Assembly: GCA_015075175.1 (NCBI GenBank)
Contig: JABTUV010000002.1
Coordinates: forward strand, 186,001 to 250,000
Length of the DNA: 64,000 nucleotides
Reading direction: 5' to 3'
Origin: a bacterium
GTDB lineage: Bacteria > Hinthialibacterota > Hinthialibacteria > H5-UNCL2
The notes under the pieces were generated by a model. That model did not search any database. It was not told where the DNA came from and was given only the letters and a program-made list of their open reading frames with translations. Below are positions 28,467-36,995 of this stretch, in pieces (positions within the stretch are counted from its first letter, which is position 1; each line of letters begins with the position of its first letter). The translations under genes and the position numbers were made by a program.

Positions 28467-28480
28467 CGTGCGCTACGCGC

Positions 28481-29014
28481 CTAGGTTCGCTCGCCGGTGG
28501 CCGACTCGACCTCCGACGCCGCCAACTGGAACCGCCGATCCACCACCCAGACGCTGTTCTCGCCCATGCCGATGACCAGGCGGCCGTCCTCCTGGCGGGC
28601 GAAGCGCACGCGCGCCGCCTCCAGAGCGGACGGGTAAGTCGGTTCCGCCACTTCCAGCTTCGGCGGGGGGATGATCTCCGCCGTCTGGGCGAAGTAGCCG
28701 AGCGCAAAGCCGAAGACGAAAACGGCGGCGATGCCGGCGGCCTGCCGCACGCGGCGCATCCACCGGCGCGGGCGCAACGCGCGCAGGTTCTCGCGCAACA
28801 TCGGCACGGGCAGCTCCTGGGCGGCCTCCACGCCGGGAGCGGGCGCTACCATCCAAGCCTGTACCCGCGCCAGCGTCTCGCGCGTCTCGTCCACTTCCGC
28901 GCGCAAGTTCGCGTCCTCTTCCAGCCGCGCCGAAAAGGCGGCCCGCTCGCGTTCCTCCATCTCGTCCCAGAGGTAGGCGAGGATCTCCTCCTGCCGGCTG
29001 CGTCGTTTGGTCAT
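28481..29014 (-). CDS. Anti-sigma-factor-like single-pass membrane protein
   Basis: A 177-aa protein starting at ATG 29014 (GAAAGGA upstream). The cytoplasmic N-terminal 80 residues (EEILAYLWDEMEERERAAFS, ARLEEDANLRAEVDE) have the helical layout of anti-sigma domains, although the zinc-binding HxxxCxxC motif of ZAS proteins is absent. A single membrane helix follows (AAGIAAVFVFGFALGYFA, near residue 100), then a short periplasmic tail. It lies directly downstream of an ECF sigma gene, the usual place for a cognate inhibitor. Function rests on context plus architecture; no specific family match can be claimed. Confidence 0.65.
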   Translation of the reverse strand: MTKRRSRQEEILAYLWDEMEERERAAFSARLEEDANLRAEVDETRETLARVQAWMVAPAPGVEAAQELPVPMLRENLRALRPRRWMRRVRQAAGIAAVFVFGFALGYFAQTAEIIPPPKLEVAEPTYPSALEAARVRFARQEDGRLVIGMGENSVWVVDRRFQLAASEVESATGERT

Positions 29015-29054
29015 GGTTGCATCCTTTCTCTCTCGTACCGGCGGTACGCTTGTT

Positions 29055-29157
29055 TGGACTGCGGCTGCTTGCTGCCGCGCCCTCCGCTGTGCAAATGCCT
29101 GCTCCCGCAGCTGCGGCAAGCAGCCGCAGTCCACATGCGCAGCACGCTGCGCAACTA
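29055..29157. repeat. Palindromic repeat cluster within the sigma/anti-sigma operon
   Basis: Two inverted CTGCGGCTGCTTGCTGCCGC-type elements face each other, followed by GCGCAGCACGCTGCGC (29137-29152), whose AACTA tail is the complement of the sigma-factor stop codon. The cluster separates two genes that should be co-expressed. Confidence 0.65.
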
Positions 29158-29769
29158 CAGCTTGCCGCGTAAGAGCCGGCGTAAGCGTTCCACCGCGCGG
29201 TGGATCTGGCTGCGCACCTGCCGCGCCGGCAGGCCCAGTTGCTCTCCGATCTCCTTCGGACCCAGCTCGGAAAAGAGCCGCAGCGCCATGATGGCGCGCT
29301 GTTGCGGCGAAAGATGCACCATGGCCCGCTGGATCGCCGCCATCCGCTGCTCCGAGAGTACCGCCCCGCGCGCTTCCTCTCCCGCGACCTGTCCCTCCGC
29401 GCACATCTCCGCCAGGTACTCGGGGTCTACCACGTCCTCGCGCCGGCTGGGACGGCGCAGGTGGTTGATGGCCTCGCGCGTGACCATGGTCGCCAGCCAG
29501 CTCCTGAACGCGCCCCGCCCGTCGTACTTGCCGATCTTTTCCACCAGCCGCAGCATCACCGTCTGGGTCACGTCCAGGGCGTCCTCGCTGGACAGGACGA
29601 CGCGGTAGGCGAGGTTGTAAATGAACCGGCGATGCCGGGAGACCAAGCGCACGAAGGCCGCTTCGTCGCCCCGCGCGGCGGCACGGGCCAGCTCGCTGTC
29701 GTCGCACGCCACGGTGGGAAGGCTCCAGGTCAAGGCTTGTTCCATCAGGCAACCCACGTCGGTCGTCAT
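29155..29769 (-). CDS. RNA polymerase sigma-70 factor, ECF subfamily
   Basis: A 204-aa sigma factor. Region 2 includes DEAAFVRLVSRHRRFIYNLA and SEDALDVTQTVMLRLVEKI with the -10-binding RSWLATMVTREAINHLRR. Region 4 carries LSPQQRAIMALRLFSELGPK, then EIGEQLGLPARQVRSQIHRA, the -35-binding helix-turn-helix. A linker of about 35 residues separates them. It heads an operon with an anti-sigma-like membrane protein and an STN/secretin-like protein, suggesting an envelope-responsive regulon. The stop TAG is the first triplet of a TAGTTGCGCAGC palindromic repeat. An internal ATG nine codons in is an alternative start. Confidence 0.92.
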   Translation of the reverse strand: MTTDVGCLMEQALTWSLPTVACDDSELARAAARGDEAAFVRLVSRHRRFIYNLAYRVVLSSEDALDVTQTVMLRLVEKIGKYDGRGAFRSWLATMVTREAINHLRRPSRREDVVDPEYLAEMCAEGQVAGEEARGAVLSEQRMAAIQRAMVHLSPQQRAIMALRLFSELGPKEIGEQLGLPARQVRSQIHRAVERLRRLLRGKL

Positions 29770-29807
29770 GCGTCCGTCTCACTGACAAGGAAGACGAACG
29801 CAGCTGA

Positions 29808-29836
29808 GAGATAGCTTACAGGGAATTGTAACTCAA
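29808..29836 (-). promoter_or_regulatory. Possible promoter for the ECF sigma operon
   Basis: On the minus strand TTGAGT and TATCTC are separated by 17 bp, about 40 bp before the sigma ATG. The match to sigma-70 consensus is moderate (4/6 and 3/6). Confidence 0.25.
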
Positions 29837-30152
29837 ATGAAACCCAATGAATAGCGTCTGGACTGCGGCTGCTTGCTGCCGCACCCCGCGTACCCAAAGG
29901 TCCCCTAGGTCCCATCCGTCCCATGCCTGCGCATGTTAATCCTCCCCCCCCCGGTTAGTGTGGGACTGAGTGCCAGTCGCCGTCTCCCCTTGGATTTCGC
30001 CTTAGGTTTCTCTTGGAGGAGGATTTCGCTATCGGCCGTCAGGGGCGGGCTACGACACCGTGCGGTGCGTCTGGAGAGACGCGAGCGGCGGGCCGGCCAG
30101 GACGAGAGTGCGGGCGTCGGCAAGGGTATCGGCGAAGAAACGCAGCATACGC
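29837..30152. repeat. Intergenic region with array remnant; no gene seen
   Basis: It contains one GGACTGCGGCTGCTTGCTGC element (29862-29883), a short TCCCATCCG-type array (29898-29925), and an eight-C run near 29945. The remaining 200 bp, up to the stop codon of the CreD-like gene, has only short unconvincing ORFs. Confidence 0.5.
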
Positions 30153-31382
30153 CTATCCGGAGACTACATGCGTCGCCTCCTTCGCCTCCTGCACCGGCAG
30201 ATTCGACCCCTTGCGCGCGAACACCTCGTTCCAGTCCACGTGCGCCGTCACCCGCATCAGCACGGCCAGCGTGACGACCGCCCCGATGGCGACCGTCAGG
30301 CCTGTGATGCCTTTGAGGAAGAAGCTATACGAAAAGAGCACGAGAAAGAACAGTTGCCCGGCGACGGCGACTTTCCACGGCAACCGCCCCTGCAACGCGG
30401 CGGAAAGATAACTTGTCACAAGGACAACCGACACGATCGCAGAAATAATGAAAGATACGTGAATGTTCACCACGCCCGCGAGATAGCTTAGCAGCAGGTG
30501 GAACGCGAAGAATCCCGCGGCCACGAACAGGTAGTGCATGGGATGGATGTTGATCTCGTAGAGTATATTGATGGTCATCACCAGGATGAAAAAGAACAAG
30601 AGGCATACCGGCGCAAAGAACGTGATGCGGCTGGTGAGCGGGCCGGGGTTGAGCTTTTCGGGCACGATCACGCCGATGTCCTGGTCGGTAATCAGGTCCG
30701 TCGTCTTCCAGAGAAGCATCATGCCGCCGCCGGACTTGTCGGCCGTGGTGGCCGACCAGCCGCCCTCAGGATAGTCATAGTTGGTGAAATTGGTCGCCAC
30801 GGCGAGCGTGAGGTTCTGCACGCGCCCCACGTTGGGGTCGACTTGATAGCGCCACTCGCCCAGCCCGCGCGTGTCGTAGCGAACGGAGAACGTGCGCGTG
30901 GCGCCGGCGGGCAGCTCGACGATTTCGCCGACGCCCTCGTGCGTGTTGATGGGGACGGACAGCGGCGCTCCGTCCACCATGATGGCGAAGTTGTCGTAGG
31001 TCCCGCCTTTGGCGGGAAAGTTGAAATGGATGCGCACCTTCTGGGTCACGTCCTCGCTGTTGACGATGGTGTAGGCGCCGTCGAACGAGCACTTGTACGT
31101 CGGATACCACAGGAGGCCCTTCTTGCGGTAGTCGGTTGCAAGACTAACCTTGATGTCGTTTTGGACCGGCATGAGCCAGCGGACCTGTTCGGTCCCCGGA
31201 ATCTGCACCGCAAAGGTCGGCGCGCCCTGCAGCAGCCGGGCGCCGTAGAGGTCTTCCACCTTTCCGCTCAGGCGCTGGCCGAAGTTGATGGAGCGCAGCT
31301 GGGTAGACGTGCCGAGGATGATCCAACCGGCGGATGTCGCAGCGAAGATGCAGGCGATGGCGATAAGACGTGTGACGTTCAT
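30153..31382 (-). CDS. CreD-family inner-membrane protein
   Basis: A 409-aa protein. One N-terminal membrane helix (MNVTRLIAIACIFAATSAGW) is followed by a periplasmic beta-rich domain of about 220 residues. Five or six closely spaced helices then span residues 250-385, including the family landmark NIHPMHYLFVAAGFFAFHLL, which corresponds to the PxHY segment of CreD. CreD proteins are induced by CreBC-type systems and linked to envelope stress and beta-lactam or colicin tolerance; mechanism unknown. ATG 31382 has AGGAG upstream. No CreB/CreC pair is adjacent. It follows a small hypothetical gene on the same strand after a repeat-containing gap. Confidence 0.75.
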   Translation of the reverse strand: MNVTRLIAIACIFAATSAGWIILGTSTQLRSINFGQRLSGKVEDLYGARLLQGAPTFAVQIPGTEQVRWLMPVQNDIKVSLATDYRKKGLLWYPTYKCSFDGAYTIVNSEDVTQKVRIHFNFPAKGGTYDNFAIMVDGAPLSVPINTHEGVGEIVELPAGATRTFSVRYDTRGLGEWRYQVDPNVGRVQNLTLAVATNFTNYDYPEGGWSATTADKSGGGMMLLWKTTDLITDQDIGVIVPEKLNPGPLTSRITFFAPVCLLFFFILVMTINILYEINIHPMHYLFVAAGFFAFHLLLSYLAGVVNIHVSFIISAIVSVVLVTSYLSAALQGRLPWKVAVAGQLFFLVLFSYSFFLKGITGLTVAIGAVVTLAVLMRVTAHVDWNEVFARKGSNLPVQEAKEATHVVSG

Positions 31383-31439
31383 GGGATCAACTCCTGTCTT
31401 ATGAAGTTTATATTTGAACGCCGCTCAACGGCGGGCGGC

Positions 31440-31525
31440 AGCGAGGCGGCGTCCTCTCGATACGCGCCTTCGGCGCTACTCGAGGACTCGGTTTTTGTCC
31501 TTTCGAGGACTCGGCTTATCTTTCT
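31440..31525. repeat. TCGAGGACTCGG hairpin repeat, copy 1
   Basis: CCTCTCGATACGCGCC-TTC-GGCGCTACTCGAGG forms a strong hairpin, followed by ACTCGGTTTTT and a second TTTCGAGGACTCGG. Related copies lie at 54458-54590 (inverted) and 62698-62790. Confidence 0.65.
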
Positions 31526-31584
31526 CCGGTGGTCATTCAACGTGTAACTCCCTTGACATTCGTCGGAGCACCCCTGAGTTACGA

Positions 31585-32007
31585 CTACGGTTTCACCGGT
31601 TCCTTGTACGACACGGCGAGTTTCATGCCCTCGCCCTTGTGAAACGCGCGCGAGAAGAGGTACGGCTTGCCGATGAAGTCGGGCGGCAGCTTCCAGGTTG
31701 CGCCGGGCGCGGGGCTGACGGGACCTTCCAGCGACAACAGTTGCACCCGCTCGGGCAGGGCGATCCCCACGCACAGACGGCGCGCGGCCAGGCCCGTCTC
31801 GGGAAGGATCGTCTCCAGTCGGCCATGCAGGCCCAGCCTGTCGCCCTGGGCCAGCAGCGCCAGCTCCACGTGCGACAACTCGTCGGCGTCCAACGGGATC
31901 ACCCACGCGCCAAGAGGTCCGGCGTAGACTTTCCGATCGCGGCTATTGACTTTCAACGACCAGACTTGCGCGCCGCAATCCGCCCCCCTTGTTAAGGGGG
32001 GAGGCAA
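31585..32007 (-). CDS. Small hypothetical protein, N-terminus possibly repeat-derived
   Basis: 140 codons. The first ten (MPPPLTRGAD) translate the CCCCCCTTAACAAGGGGG palindrome, so the true start or original N-terminus is uncertain. From about residue 15 the sequence looks real: VWSLKVNSRDRKVYAGPLGA, a hydrophobic beta-rich middle, and PDFIGKPYLFSRAFHKGEG. No family recognised, and no clear signal or membrane segment. It is on the same strand as the CreD-like gene and 200 bp upstream of it. It may be the surviving C-terminal part of a larger protein cut by repeat insertion. Confidence 0.5.
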   Translation of the reverse strand: MPPPLTRGADCGAQVWSLKVNSRDRKVYAGPLGAWVIPLDADELSHVELALLAQGDRLGLHGRLETILPETGLAARRLCVGIALPERVQLLSLEGPVSPAPGATWKLPPDFIGKPYLFSRAFHKGEGMKLAVSYKEPVKP

Positions 32008-32170
32008 AGCGGCGGCGTATGAACCTCTTCAAGAAGTCGAACGATTCGAGCTGCCAAAGGTAACTGGTCCGAAGCGTGGGGGCGAGACGCCCCCATGCAA
32101 GCCGGCGGGACGCCGGCGCTACGGCTGGTCGGCGGGACGCCGGCGCTACGATCTGGAGCCGCGGCGGCAC
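31980..32170. repeat. Dispersed hairpin cluster upstream of the hypothetical gene
   Basis: It holds CCCCCTTGTTAAGGGGGG (31983-32000), GGGGCGAGACGCCCC (about 32079-32093), and two copies of GGCGGGACGCCGGCGCTACG within 32104-32152. The last family recurs at 43730-43755. Confidence 0.6.
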
Positions 32171-32171
32171 A

Positions 32172-33044
32172 TCAGAACGACGCGGCGCGGCGCCACGGAT
32201 GGACGTGCGCCAGCTCGACCAGTCGCGCGTGGACCGCTTCGATCACGTCATCCGGCGTCGAGGTCCCCGCCGTGAGTCCCACCACGGTCAGCCCCGTCAG
32301 CCAGGCCGCCTCCACGTCGTCAGGACCTTGGACGTGGTAAGCGGGCACGTGCTGCTCGCGCGCCAAGTCCACCAGTTGCCTCGTGTTGTTGGAGTTCTTT
32401 CCGCCTACCACGATCAGCGCCTCGATCCATGGCAGCATGGCAAGCACGGCCAGTTGCCGGTCGCGCGTGGGCTGGCAACTAGTCATCACGTACTTGACGT
32501 CGGCGGCGGGATTCCTCTCGCGCACGGCCTCGACCACGGCCTCCGCCTGCCGTGGCGGCGTGGTAGTCTGGGCGATCACGCCAATGCGACGGTCCGTATA
32601 GGCCTCGACCTCTCCCGGGCCGGCCACGACGACGAAGTGCGACAGGTCGCCGACGATGCCCCGCACTTCCACGTGGTCGCGCTTGCCGACCACCACCAGG
32701 AGCCGGCCCTCTTGCTCCAGCGCGCGCGCCACGCGGTGCACGTACGTCACCAGCGGGCAGGTGGTGTCGATCAACGTCTTGCCCGCCGCGACCAACCTGT
32801 CCCGCTCGCGTTCGGAGACGCCGTGCGCGGTAATGAGCACCTCCGGCCGCTCCGGTAGGCGCTGCCGGTCGCGCTCCGACATGGCCGCGAACCCGCGCTC
32901 GGCCAGTTCGGCCTGCACGCGTTCGTTGTGCACAAGTTCCCCGTAGACGGCGACGCGCTCGGGATGGGCGACGCTCCTGGCCGTCTCCAGCGCGTCGCGC
33001 ACTCCGAAGCAGAATCCCATCGCCCTGGCCCTGATGATGCGCAT
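32172..33044 (-). CDS. ispH: 4-hydroxy-3-methylbut-2-enyl diphosphate reductase
   Basis: A 290-aa iron-sulfur enzyme of the MEP pathway that reduces HMBPP to IPP and DMAPP. With the start at ATG 33044 (GAGG upstream), the first cluster cysteine is residue 12 (MGFCFGV), as in the E. coli enzyme. The other two cluster ligands are in LIDTTCPLV and VMTSCQPT. Conserved GELVHNERV, AHGV and GGKNSNNT blocks line the active site. Length is standard. The upstream regulator gene ends 70 bp away on the same strand. Its presence shows isoprenoid synthesis by the MEP route. Confidence 0.97.
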   Translation of the reverse strand: MRIIRARAMGFCFGVRDALETARSVAHPERVAVYGELVHNERVQAELAERGFAAMSERDRQRLPERPEVLITAHGVSERERDRLVAAGKTLIDTTCPLVTYVHRVARALEQEGRLLVVVGKRDHVEVRGIVGDLSHFVVVAGPGEVEAYTDRRIGVIAQTTTPPRQAEAVVEAVRERNPAADVKYVMTSCQPTRDRQLAVLAMLPWIEALIVVGGKNSNNTRQLVDLAREQHVPAYHVQGPDDVEAAWLTGLTVVGLTAGTSTPDDVIEAVHARLVELAHVHPWRRAASF

Positions 33045-33114
33045 GACGCCTCGACCTCTCGTCAATCAATAACTTTGCGTAGCAAAGTAAAAGCCTCAAA
33101 AAAAAGAGCCGCCG

Positions 33115-33513
33115 TCATGCCGGCGACCAGCCCTTGCGCAGGGGCGCGGCGTCCTCCGCCGCCGATTTCGCTCGCGCCGCCGCCGCATCCGCGACCACCC
33201 GCTCCAGCTCCTCCAGGTAGGCCAGAAACCGCCGGCGCCCGCGCCGCGTCAGGCGGCACAGCGTCTGCGGCCGCCGCCCCACAAACCCCTTCTTCACTTC
33301 CACCAGTTCCGCCTCCTCCAGCGCCAGGAGATGCCGCGACAGGTTGCCGTCCGTCAGCGTGCACAGCTCCTTCAAGTCGCTGAAAGACAACCCCTCCCGA
33401 TGCGTGGCCAGCGAGGTCAGAATCCCCAACCGCGCCTTCTCGTGCATCACCCGGTCCAGGCCGTCGTAGGCGAAGCGCCCGGACTGGCGCTCATCGTTGT
33501 GGTTTCTTACCAC
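33115..33513 (-). CDS. Winged-helix transcriptional regulator (HTH_34/MarR-like)
   Basis: A 132-aa DNA-binding protein: DRVMHEKARLGILTSLATHR, then LSFSDLKELCTLTDGNLSRH with recognition helix LLALEEAELVEV, then a wing (GRRPQTLCRLTRRGRRRF). This layout is typical of the small ArsR/MarR-like regulators paired with a membrane protein. The gene overlaps the end of the upstream membrane-protein gene by 23 bp, implying a translationally coupled pair. An Ala-rich C-terminal helix follows the wing. No ligand-binding cysteines are seen. Confidence 0.85.
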   Translation of the reverse strand: MVRNHNDERQSGRFAYDGLDRVMHEKARLGILTSLATHREGLSFSDLKELCTLTDGNLSRHLLALEEAELVEVKKGFVGRRPQTLCRLTRRGRRRFLAYLEELERVVADAAAARAKSAAEDAAPLRKGWSPA

Positions 33514-34132
33514 CGTTGTTCTCCCTTTCCAGGTTCCAGTAGAGGACCATGGCGCCGGCCAGTTGTCCGACTCCGAACACCAGCCCCATCCCCCAGACCA
33601 CCGCCGCCGGCGAAGCGGGCGCGGCCAGCAGCCAGACGCCGGCGATCACGTAATAGAGTCCCACCCAGCCGATGCGATGCGGTAGGTAGGGGCGCGCGGC
33701 GAAGATGCCCAGGCCGAAGAGAATGGCCCACAATCCGGGCAGGAACTCCACCGGCAGCTGGCGGGCGTGAAAGACGCCGGTGCACAGGACGCCCGCGAAC
33801 AGGGCGGGCAGGAGTTGGCCCACCACCCGCCGGGTGGTGCGGCGTTCGCGCTCACTGTAACGGAAGAGATAGCTGTGGACGATGCCGGCGCCGGCGACGG
33901 TGGCGCCCAGCGCGGCCACGCCGGTCCAGTAGGCGATGAACCAGGCCAACGGGTCGGCGGGGAAGATGCGCAGCTGGAGTCCCGCGGCCGCCAGGGCCAA
34001 CAGCCCCGACAGTCCCACCGGGACCGACCGGAATCCGCGGTAGACTTCGCCGCGGGACACGTGCGCGTGGATTTCCGAAATCTGCGAGAGGGCGCGATGG
34101 ATTTCCATAACGATGCAGCCTGGCGCATTCAC
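33491..34132 (-). CDS. Hypothetical membrane protein paired with winged-helix regulator
   Basis: 213 codons with six probable membrane helices (starting VGLSGLLALAAAGLQLRIF near residue 40) and a short cytoplasmic N-terminus (ISEIHAHVSRGEVYRGFRSV). Proteins of this layout commonly precede HTH_34 regulators and may act as their membrane tether or sensor; that role is inference. The start could also be ATG 34108, which gives a more usual N-terminus (MEIHRALSQI). A TTGACA lies just upstream of the first ATG on this strand, but no good -10 follows. Confidence 0.7.
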   Translation of the reverse strand: MNAPGCIVMEIHRALSQISEIHAHVSRGEVYRGFRSVPVGLSGLLALAAAGLQLRIFPADPLAWFIAYWTGVAALGATVAGAGIVHSYLFRYSERERRTTRRVVGQLLPALFAGVLCTGVFHARQLPVEFLPGLWAILFGLGIFAARPYLPHRIGWVGLYYVIAGVWLLAAPASPAAVVWGMGLVFGVGQLAGAMVLYWNLERENNGGKKPQR

Positions 34133-34209
34133 TTTGCATTGTCAAGTACTTTTCTTTTGGGACCTTTGGGTGCTATGCGTCCCTTCGCCGGGTGCCGCCC
34201 TCGGCCGTC

Positions 34210-34243
34210 AAAAAGAGAGGGAGCGCGGTCGCCCGCGCTCCCT
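34210..34243 (-). terminator. Rho-independent terminator after the outer-membrane protein gene
   Basis: On the minus strand AGGGAGCGCGG-GCGA-CCGCGCTCCCT is a perfect 11-bp stem with tetraloop followed by CTCTTTTTGA, 35 bp after the stop codon. It is the cleanest intrinsic terminator in the window. Confidence 0.85.
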
Positions 34244-34277
34244 CCGAGAGCGTCATGCTCGAAACCGTCGAACCGGC

Positions 34278-35732
34278 TTAGAACTTGACCTTGACGGCGC
34301 CGCGGAAGAAGACCGCCTCGTCGTCGGCGTTCAGCTCGCCGATCTTCTGGCCCAACGCGTTCTGGAAGCCCGTGTACGAGCCTTCGATCGCGTCGCCGGG
34401 GAAGAAGATGCCGGCCGCCAACTGCGCGGAGACTTCCTCGCTGAACATGTAGTCCAGCATCACGTCCCACTCCCAGCCCAGGCCGTCGTCATCGGTGAAG
34501 GTCACCGGGCTGACCGGGCCGATCGTGCTGTACTGGCCGGGCAGAATGGTGGCCTCATCCTCGTCGTGCAGGAGGAAGTAGTAGAGAGCCGAGGACAGCC
34601 GCACCGAGTCGGTCAGGTCCAGACCGCCGTACAGGTTGAAGACGTGCATGTTGGTCTTCACGTACACGTCGGCGATTTCGCCGTATACCTTGCCCTCGAA
34701 CGGCGCGAAGAAACCGTCGAAGTCGGCCTGCTCGGCCAGGTCCTCGTCGCCCGACAGGAAGGTGTACATGAAGCCCAGCCCCGGGTTGTAGTCCGCGTCC
34801 GGATGGAAGTGGACGCCCAACTGGGCCGCCCAGCCGGAGATGTCGCCCTCACTGTCATTGGTGGCCAGCACGTTATTGGTGCCGTCCAGATCGCCGAAGT
34901 TGTAGGCGATTTCGCCCTTGTAGGCGAAGCTGTCGTTGAAGTCACCGGCCACGCGCAAGCCGACGATGTACTGATCCACGCGCAGGTCGTTGGCGCCCAG
35001 GAACCCGTCGCCGTCGACCATGTTGAACGTGAAGTACCCGTCGATCTGCGCCGTCTCCAGGCCCAGATAGCTCAAATACACGAACCACGCATCCGCATCC
35101 TCGTCGATGCTGCGCGTCTCCGCCGCCTTGTCGTACCCGATGTTCAACAGCCAGTCGTTGAAGTCGCCGGTCGCCAGGATCATGTCGAACGGATCACGAT
35201 CGATCGTGCCGATCTGGGCCAGATCCTGCGGGCTGGTGGAGATCGCATCCGAAAGGATGAAGCCGTGACCCCAGTAGGTGTTGTAGGCTTCCTCGCTGTT
35301 CGGATCGTCGCCGAAGTTCAGATACTTGCGGCCCATCGTGAAGGTCCAGGCGCTGTCGTAAATCTGGCTGAACTGCACGTAGGCCTCTTCCACGAACACG
35401 TCCAGGCTCTCGGAACCGCCGCGATTGAAGTCGCCGATGTCCACGGTTTGATAGTCGCGGTCGGCCTCCAGGCCGATGTGCACCATCACGTCGTCGGACA
35501 GGTCGGCCTCAAACCACAGCCGAGCGTTCATGCGCAGGAAATCATCCTGGTCGTCGCCCGAGCCGGGTCCGTAGTAATCGGACAGCCCGTCGCTGTTGAA
35601 GTCAAACGTGTTCTGGATCCAGATGTAGTAGGTGTCGAGGCTGCCGCCCAGATCCATGTGGTTCAGGTCGGCAAACGCAGGGGCCGCAAACAGCATCGCG
35701 GCCACCGCAAGAATCGTTGCGAAGCGACTCAT
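34278..35732 (-). CDS. Outer-membrane beta-barrel protein (porin-like)
   Basis: A 484-aa protein with signal peptide MSRFATILAVAAMLFAAPAFA and a mature acidic sequence of alternating amphipathic strands. Strands end in aromatic residues, with repeated turns such as DFNSDGLSDYYGPGSGDDQD and GDFNDSFAYKGEIAYNFG. It finishes AVFFRGAVKVKF, a C-terminal Phe as the outer-membrane assembly signal. The pattern fits alginate-export or phosphate-selective porin-like barrels of 16-18 strands. ATG 35732 begins the signal; the upstream in-frame extension was rejected. It is monocistronic with its own terminator. Substrate unknown. Confidence 0.85.
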   Translation of the reverse strand: MSRFATILAVAAMLFAAPAFADLNHMDLGGSLDTYYIWIQNTFDFNSDGLSDYYGPGSGDDQDDFLRMNARLWFEADLSDDVMVHIGLEADRDYQTVDIGDFNRGGSESLDVFVEEAYVQFSQIYDSAWTFTMGRKYLNFGDDPNSEEAYNTYWGHGFILSDAISTSPQDLAQIGTIDRDPFDMILATGDFNDWLLNIGYDKAAETRSIDEDADAWFVYLSYLGLETAQIDGYFTFNMVDGDGFLGANDLRVDQYIVGLRVAGDFNDSFAYKGEIAYNFGDLDGTNNVLATNDSEGDISGWAAQLGVHFHPDADYNPGLGFMYTFLSGDEDLAEQADFDGFFAPFEGKVYGEIADVYVKTNMHVFNLYGGLDLTDSVRLSSALYYFLLHDEDEATILPGQYSTIGPVSPVTFTDDDGLGWEWDVMLDYMFSEEVSAQLAAGIFFPGDAIEGSYTGFQNALGQKIGELNADDEAVFFRGAVKVKF

Positions 35733-36090
35733 GTCGTCACAATCCCCTTTCTTTGGGTGTTTTCCCGGAGGGGCCTCGCGGCCGTCTCCTGGGACCATTC
35801 GCGTAGCACAGTTTCCGCAGGTTACACAACACAATCAGCACGGACCTACGCTCCTGCCCACCTCCCTTCCGGCCTGGTTTTGACGCACACACGTATCGTC
35901 TGACACGCAGCTTCCCCCCACGGTAGGAAGCCGGACTTGGACGGAATCTACTCGACGAGATCGACCCTGTCAACCCTGATCGTGCGCTTTTCCGCTCCAG
36001 AATCGGCTCAAAGGCGGCCTGGGCAATGGCAAATATTTCAGTTAGTTAAATACCTTGCCCAGAGCAGCCTCGGGCATCCTGATGATATTT
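35733..36090. other. Intergenic region, nothing firm seen
   Basis: The gap between two minus-strand transcription units. It contains an AT-rich stretch (36030-36115) and must include the porin promoter, but no confident element, repeat or ORF was found. Confidence 0.5.
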
Positions 36091-36519
36091 CTATAATTGC
36101 TGTTTTATTATTTCGACCGGTTGGCCGTCTGGTCCCACGGTACGCCCCAGCGCCTCGATGCGCAGTCGGCCCGGTCTCTCCAAGAATACCGCGAAAAAGT
36201 AACTTCCGCACGCCACCGGAGGCATTTCGCGTCTCAAGTCCGGCCAAAGGGCGCCTTCCCAGGGATCGTCGTCGGCCGGTTCGTACACCAGCACAGGGCC
36301 TTCCGCGGCGTCGGGCCGGGCGAGCAGCTCGGGGTGGGCGGCCACGAGGGCCAGGGCGGCCGCGAGGCCCGAGTCCGCCGCCGCCCGCGCCTCTCCGGCG
36401 GCGAACCACGGCTCCCAGTCCGGCGGTTGCGCGCGACTGGCCTGCATCCATAAGAGTGCGGCCTCTGCCGCCAGCGCACCTAGAAGCACGAACGCGAGCA
36501 GCGTCCGCCGCCGGCTCAT
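36091..36519 (-). CDS. Pseudopilin-like single-pass protein, third of an overlapping trio
   Basis: 142 aa. An N-terminal hydrophobic helix (TLLAFVLLGALAAEAALLWM) is followed by a small periplasmic domain with EPWFAAGEARAAADSGLAAA, a helical spine, and a beta-rich end (GRLRIEALGRTVGPDGQPVE). The start overlaps the stop of the gene before it by ATGA. The shape is that of minor type II secretion/type IV pilins, but the N-terminus lacks the G-F-x3-E prepilin site, so the assignment is by architecture only. Confidence 0.5.
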   Translation of the reverse strand: MSRRRTLLAFVLLGALAAEAALLWMQASRAQPPDWEPWFAAGEARAAADSGLAAALALVAAHPELLARPDAAEGPVLVYEPADDDPWEGALWPDLRREMPPVACGSYFFAVFLERPGRLRIEALGRTVGPDGQPVEIIKQQL

Positions 36520-36995
36520 CGTCCCCGCGCCTCCACGAAGAACTCGTGCAGAATCTCCGGCGCGTCCAGGTTTGGATCGGGAATGAACAGCGCGCGGATG
36601 AAAACCCCTTCGCGGCTCTGCACGCGATGCGGGATCAAGGCGACGCGGCTGGCCGTGCCCAGGATGTTGGAGTACGGTTCACCGGCATTTTCCCCGGACA
36701 GGACTAAGCGATGCCCCTCGGTGCGCAACGTGGCGGTGCGGGTCGCGCCGTCCGGCGTGCGGAACGCCAGCAGGAGTTCGTCCGTCGCCGCGGGCGCATG
36801 GACCGCGGCCAGATTGGCGAGGCCGGCGCGCAGGGTGGCGTCCAATTCCAGAATGGTGTGGGCCACGCCCAACTGCCATGCCGCCGAGTCTTGCGCCCGG
36901 CGGGCCTGCCAGACGAGTACGCCTCCCGCGATCAGGACGGCCGCCGGCGCCCATCGGAGCAACCTGCCGATGATCCGACGCAAGAGGGCGGTCAT
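36516..36995 (-). CDS. Pseudopilin-like single-pass protein, second of an overlapping trio
   Basis: 159 aa: a basic start (MTALLRRIIGRLLRW), one membrane helix (APAAVLIAGGVLVWQARR), a helical stretch (LGVAHTILELDATLRAGLAN), then a beta-rich periplasmic domain containing LAFRTPDGATRTATLRTEGH. ATGA overlaps occur at both ends with its neighbours, so all three should be made in fixed ratio. No prepilin cleavage motif. The domain resembles GspH/J-like minor pseudopilins only in outline. Confidence 0.5.
   Translation of the reverse strand: MTALLRRIIGRLLRWAPAAVLIAGGVLVWQARRAQDSAAWQLGVAHTILELDATLRAGLANLAAVHAPAATDELLLAFRTPDGATRTATLRTEGHRLVLSGENAGEPYSNILGTASRVALIPHRVQSREGVFIRALFIPDPNLDAPEILHEFFVEARGR

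Noticed and set aside
34113-35903. 596-codon plus-strand frame opposite the outer-membrane protein gene
   Set aside because: The minus strand encodes a signal peptide, barrel strands and C-terminal Phe with its own terminator; the antisense frame has none.
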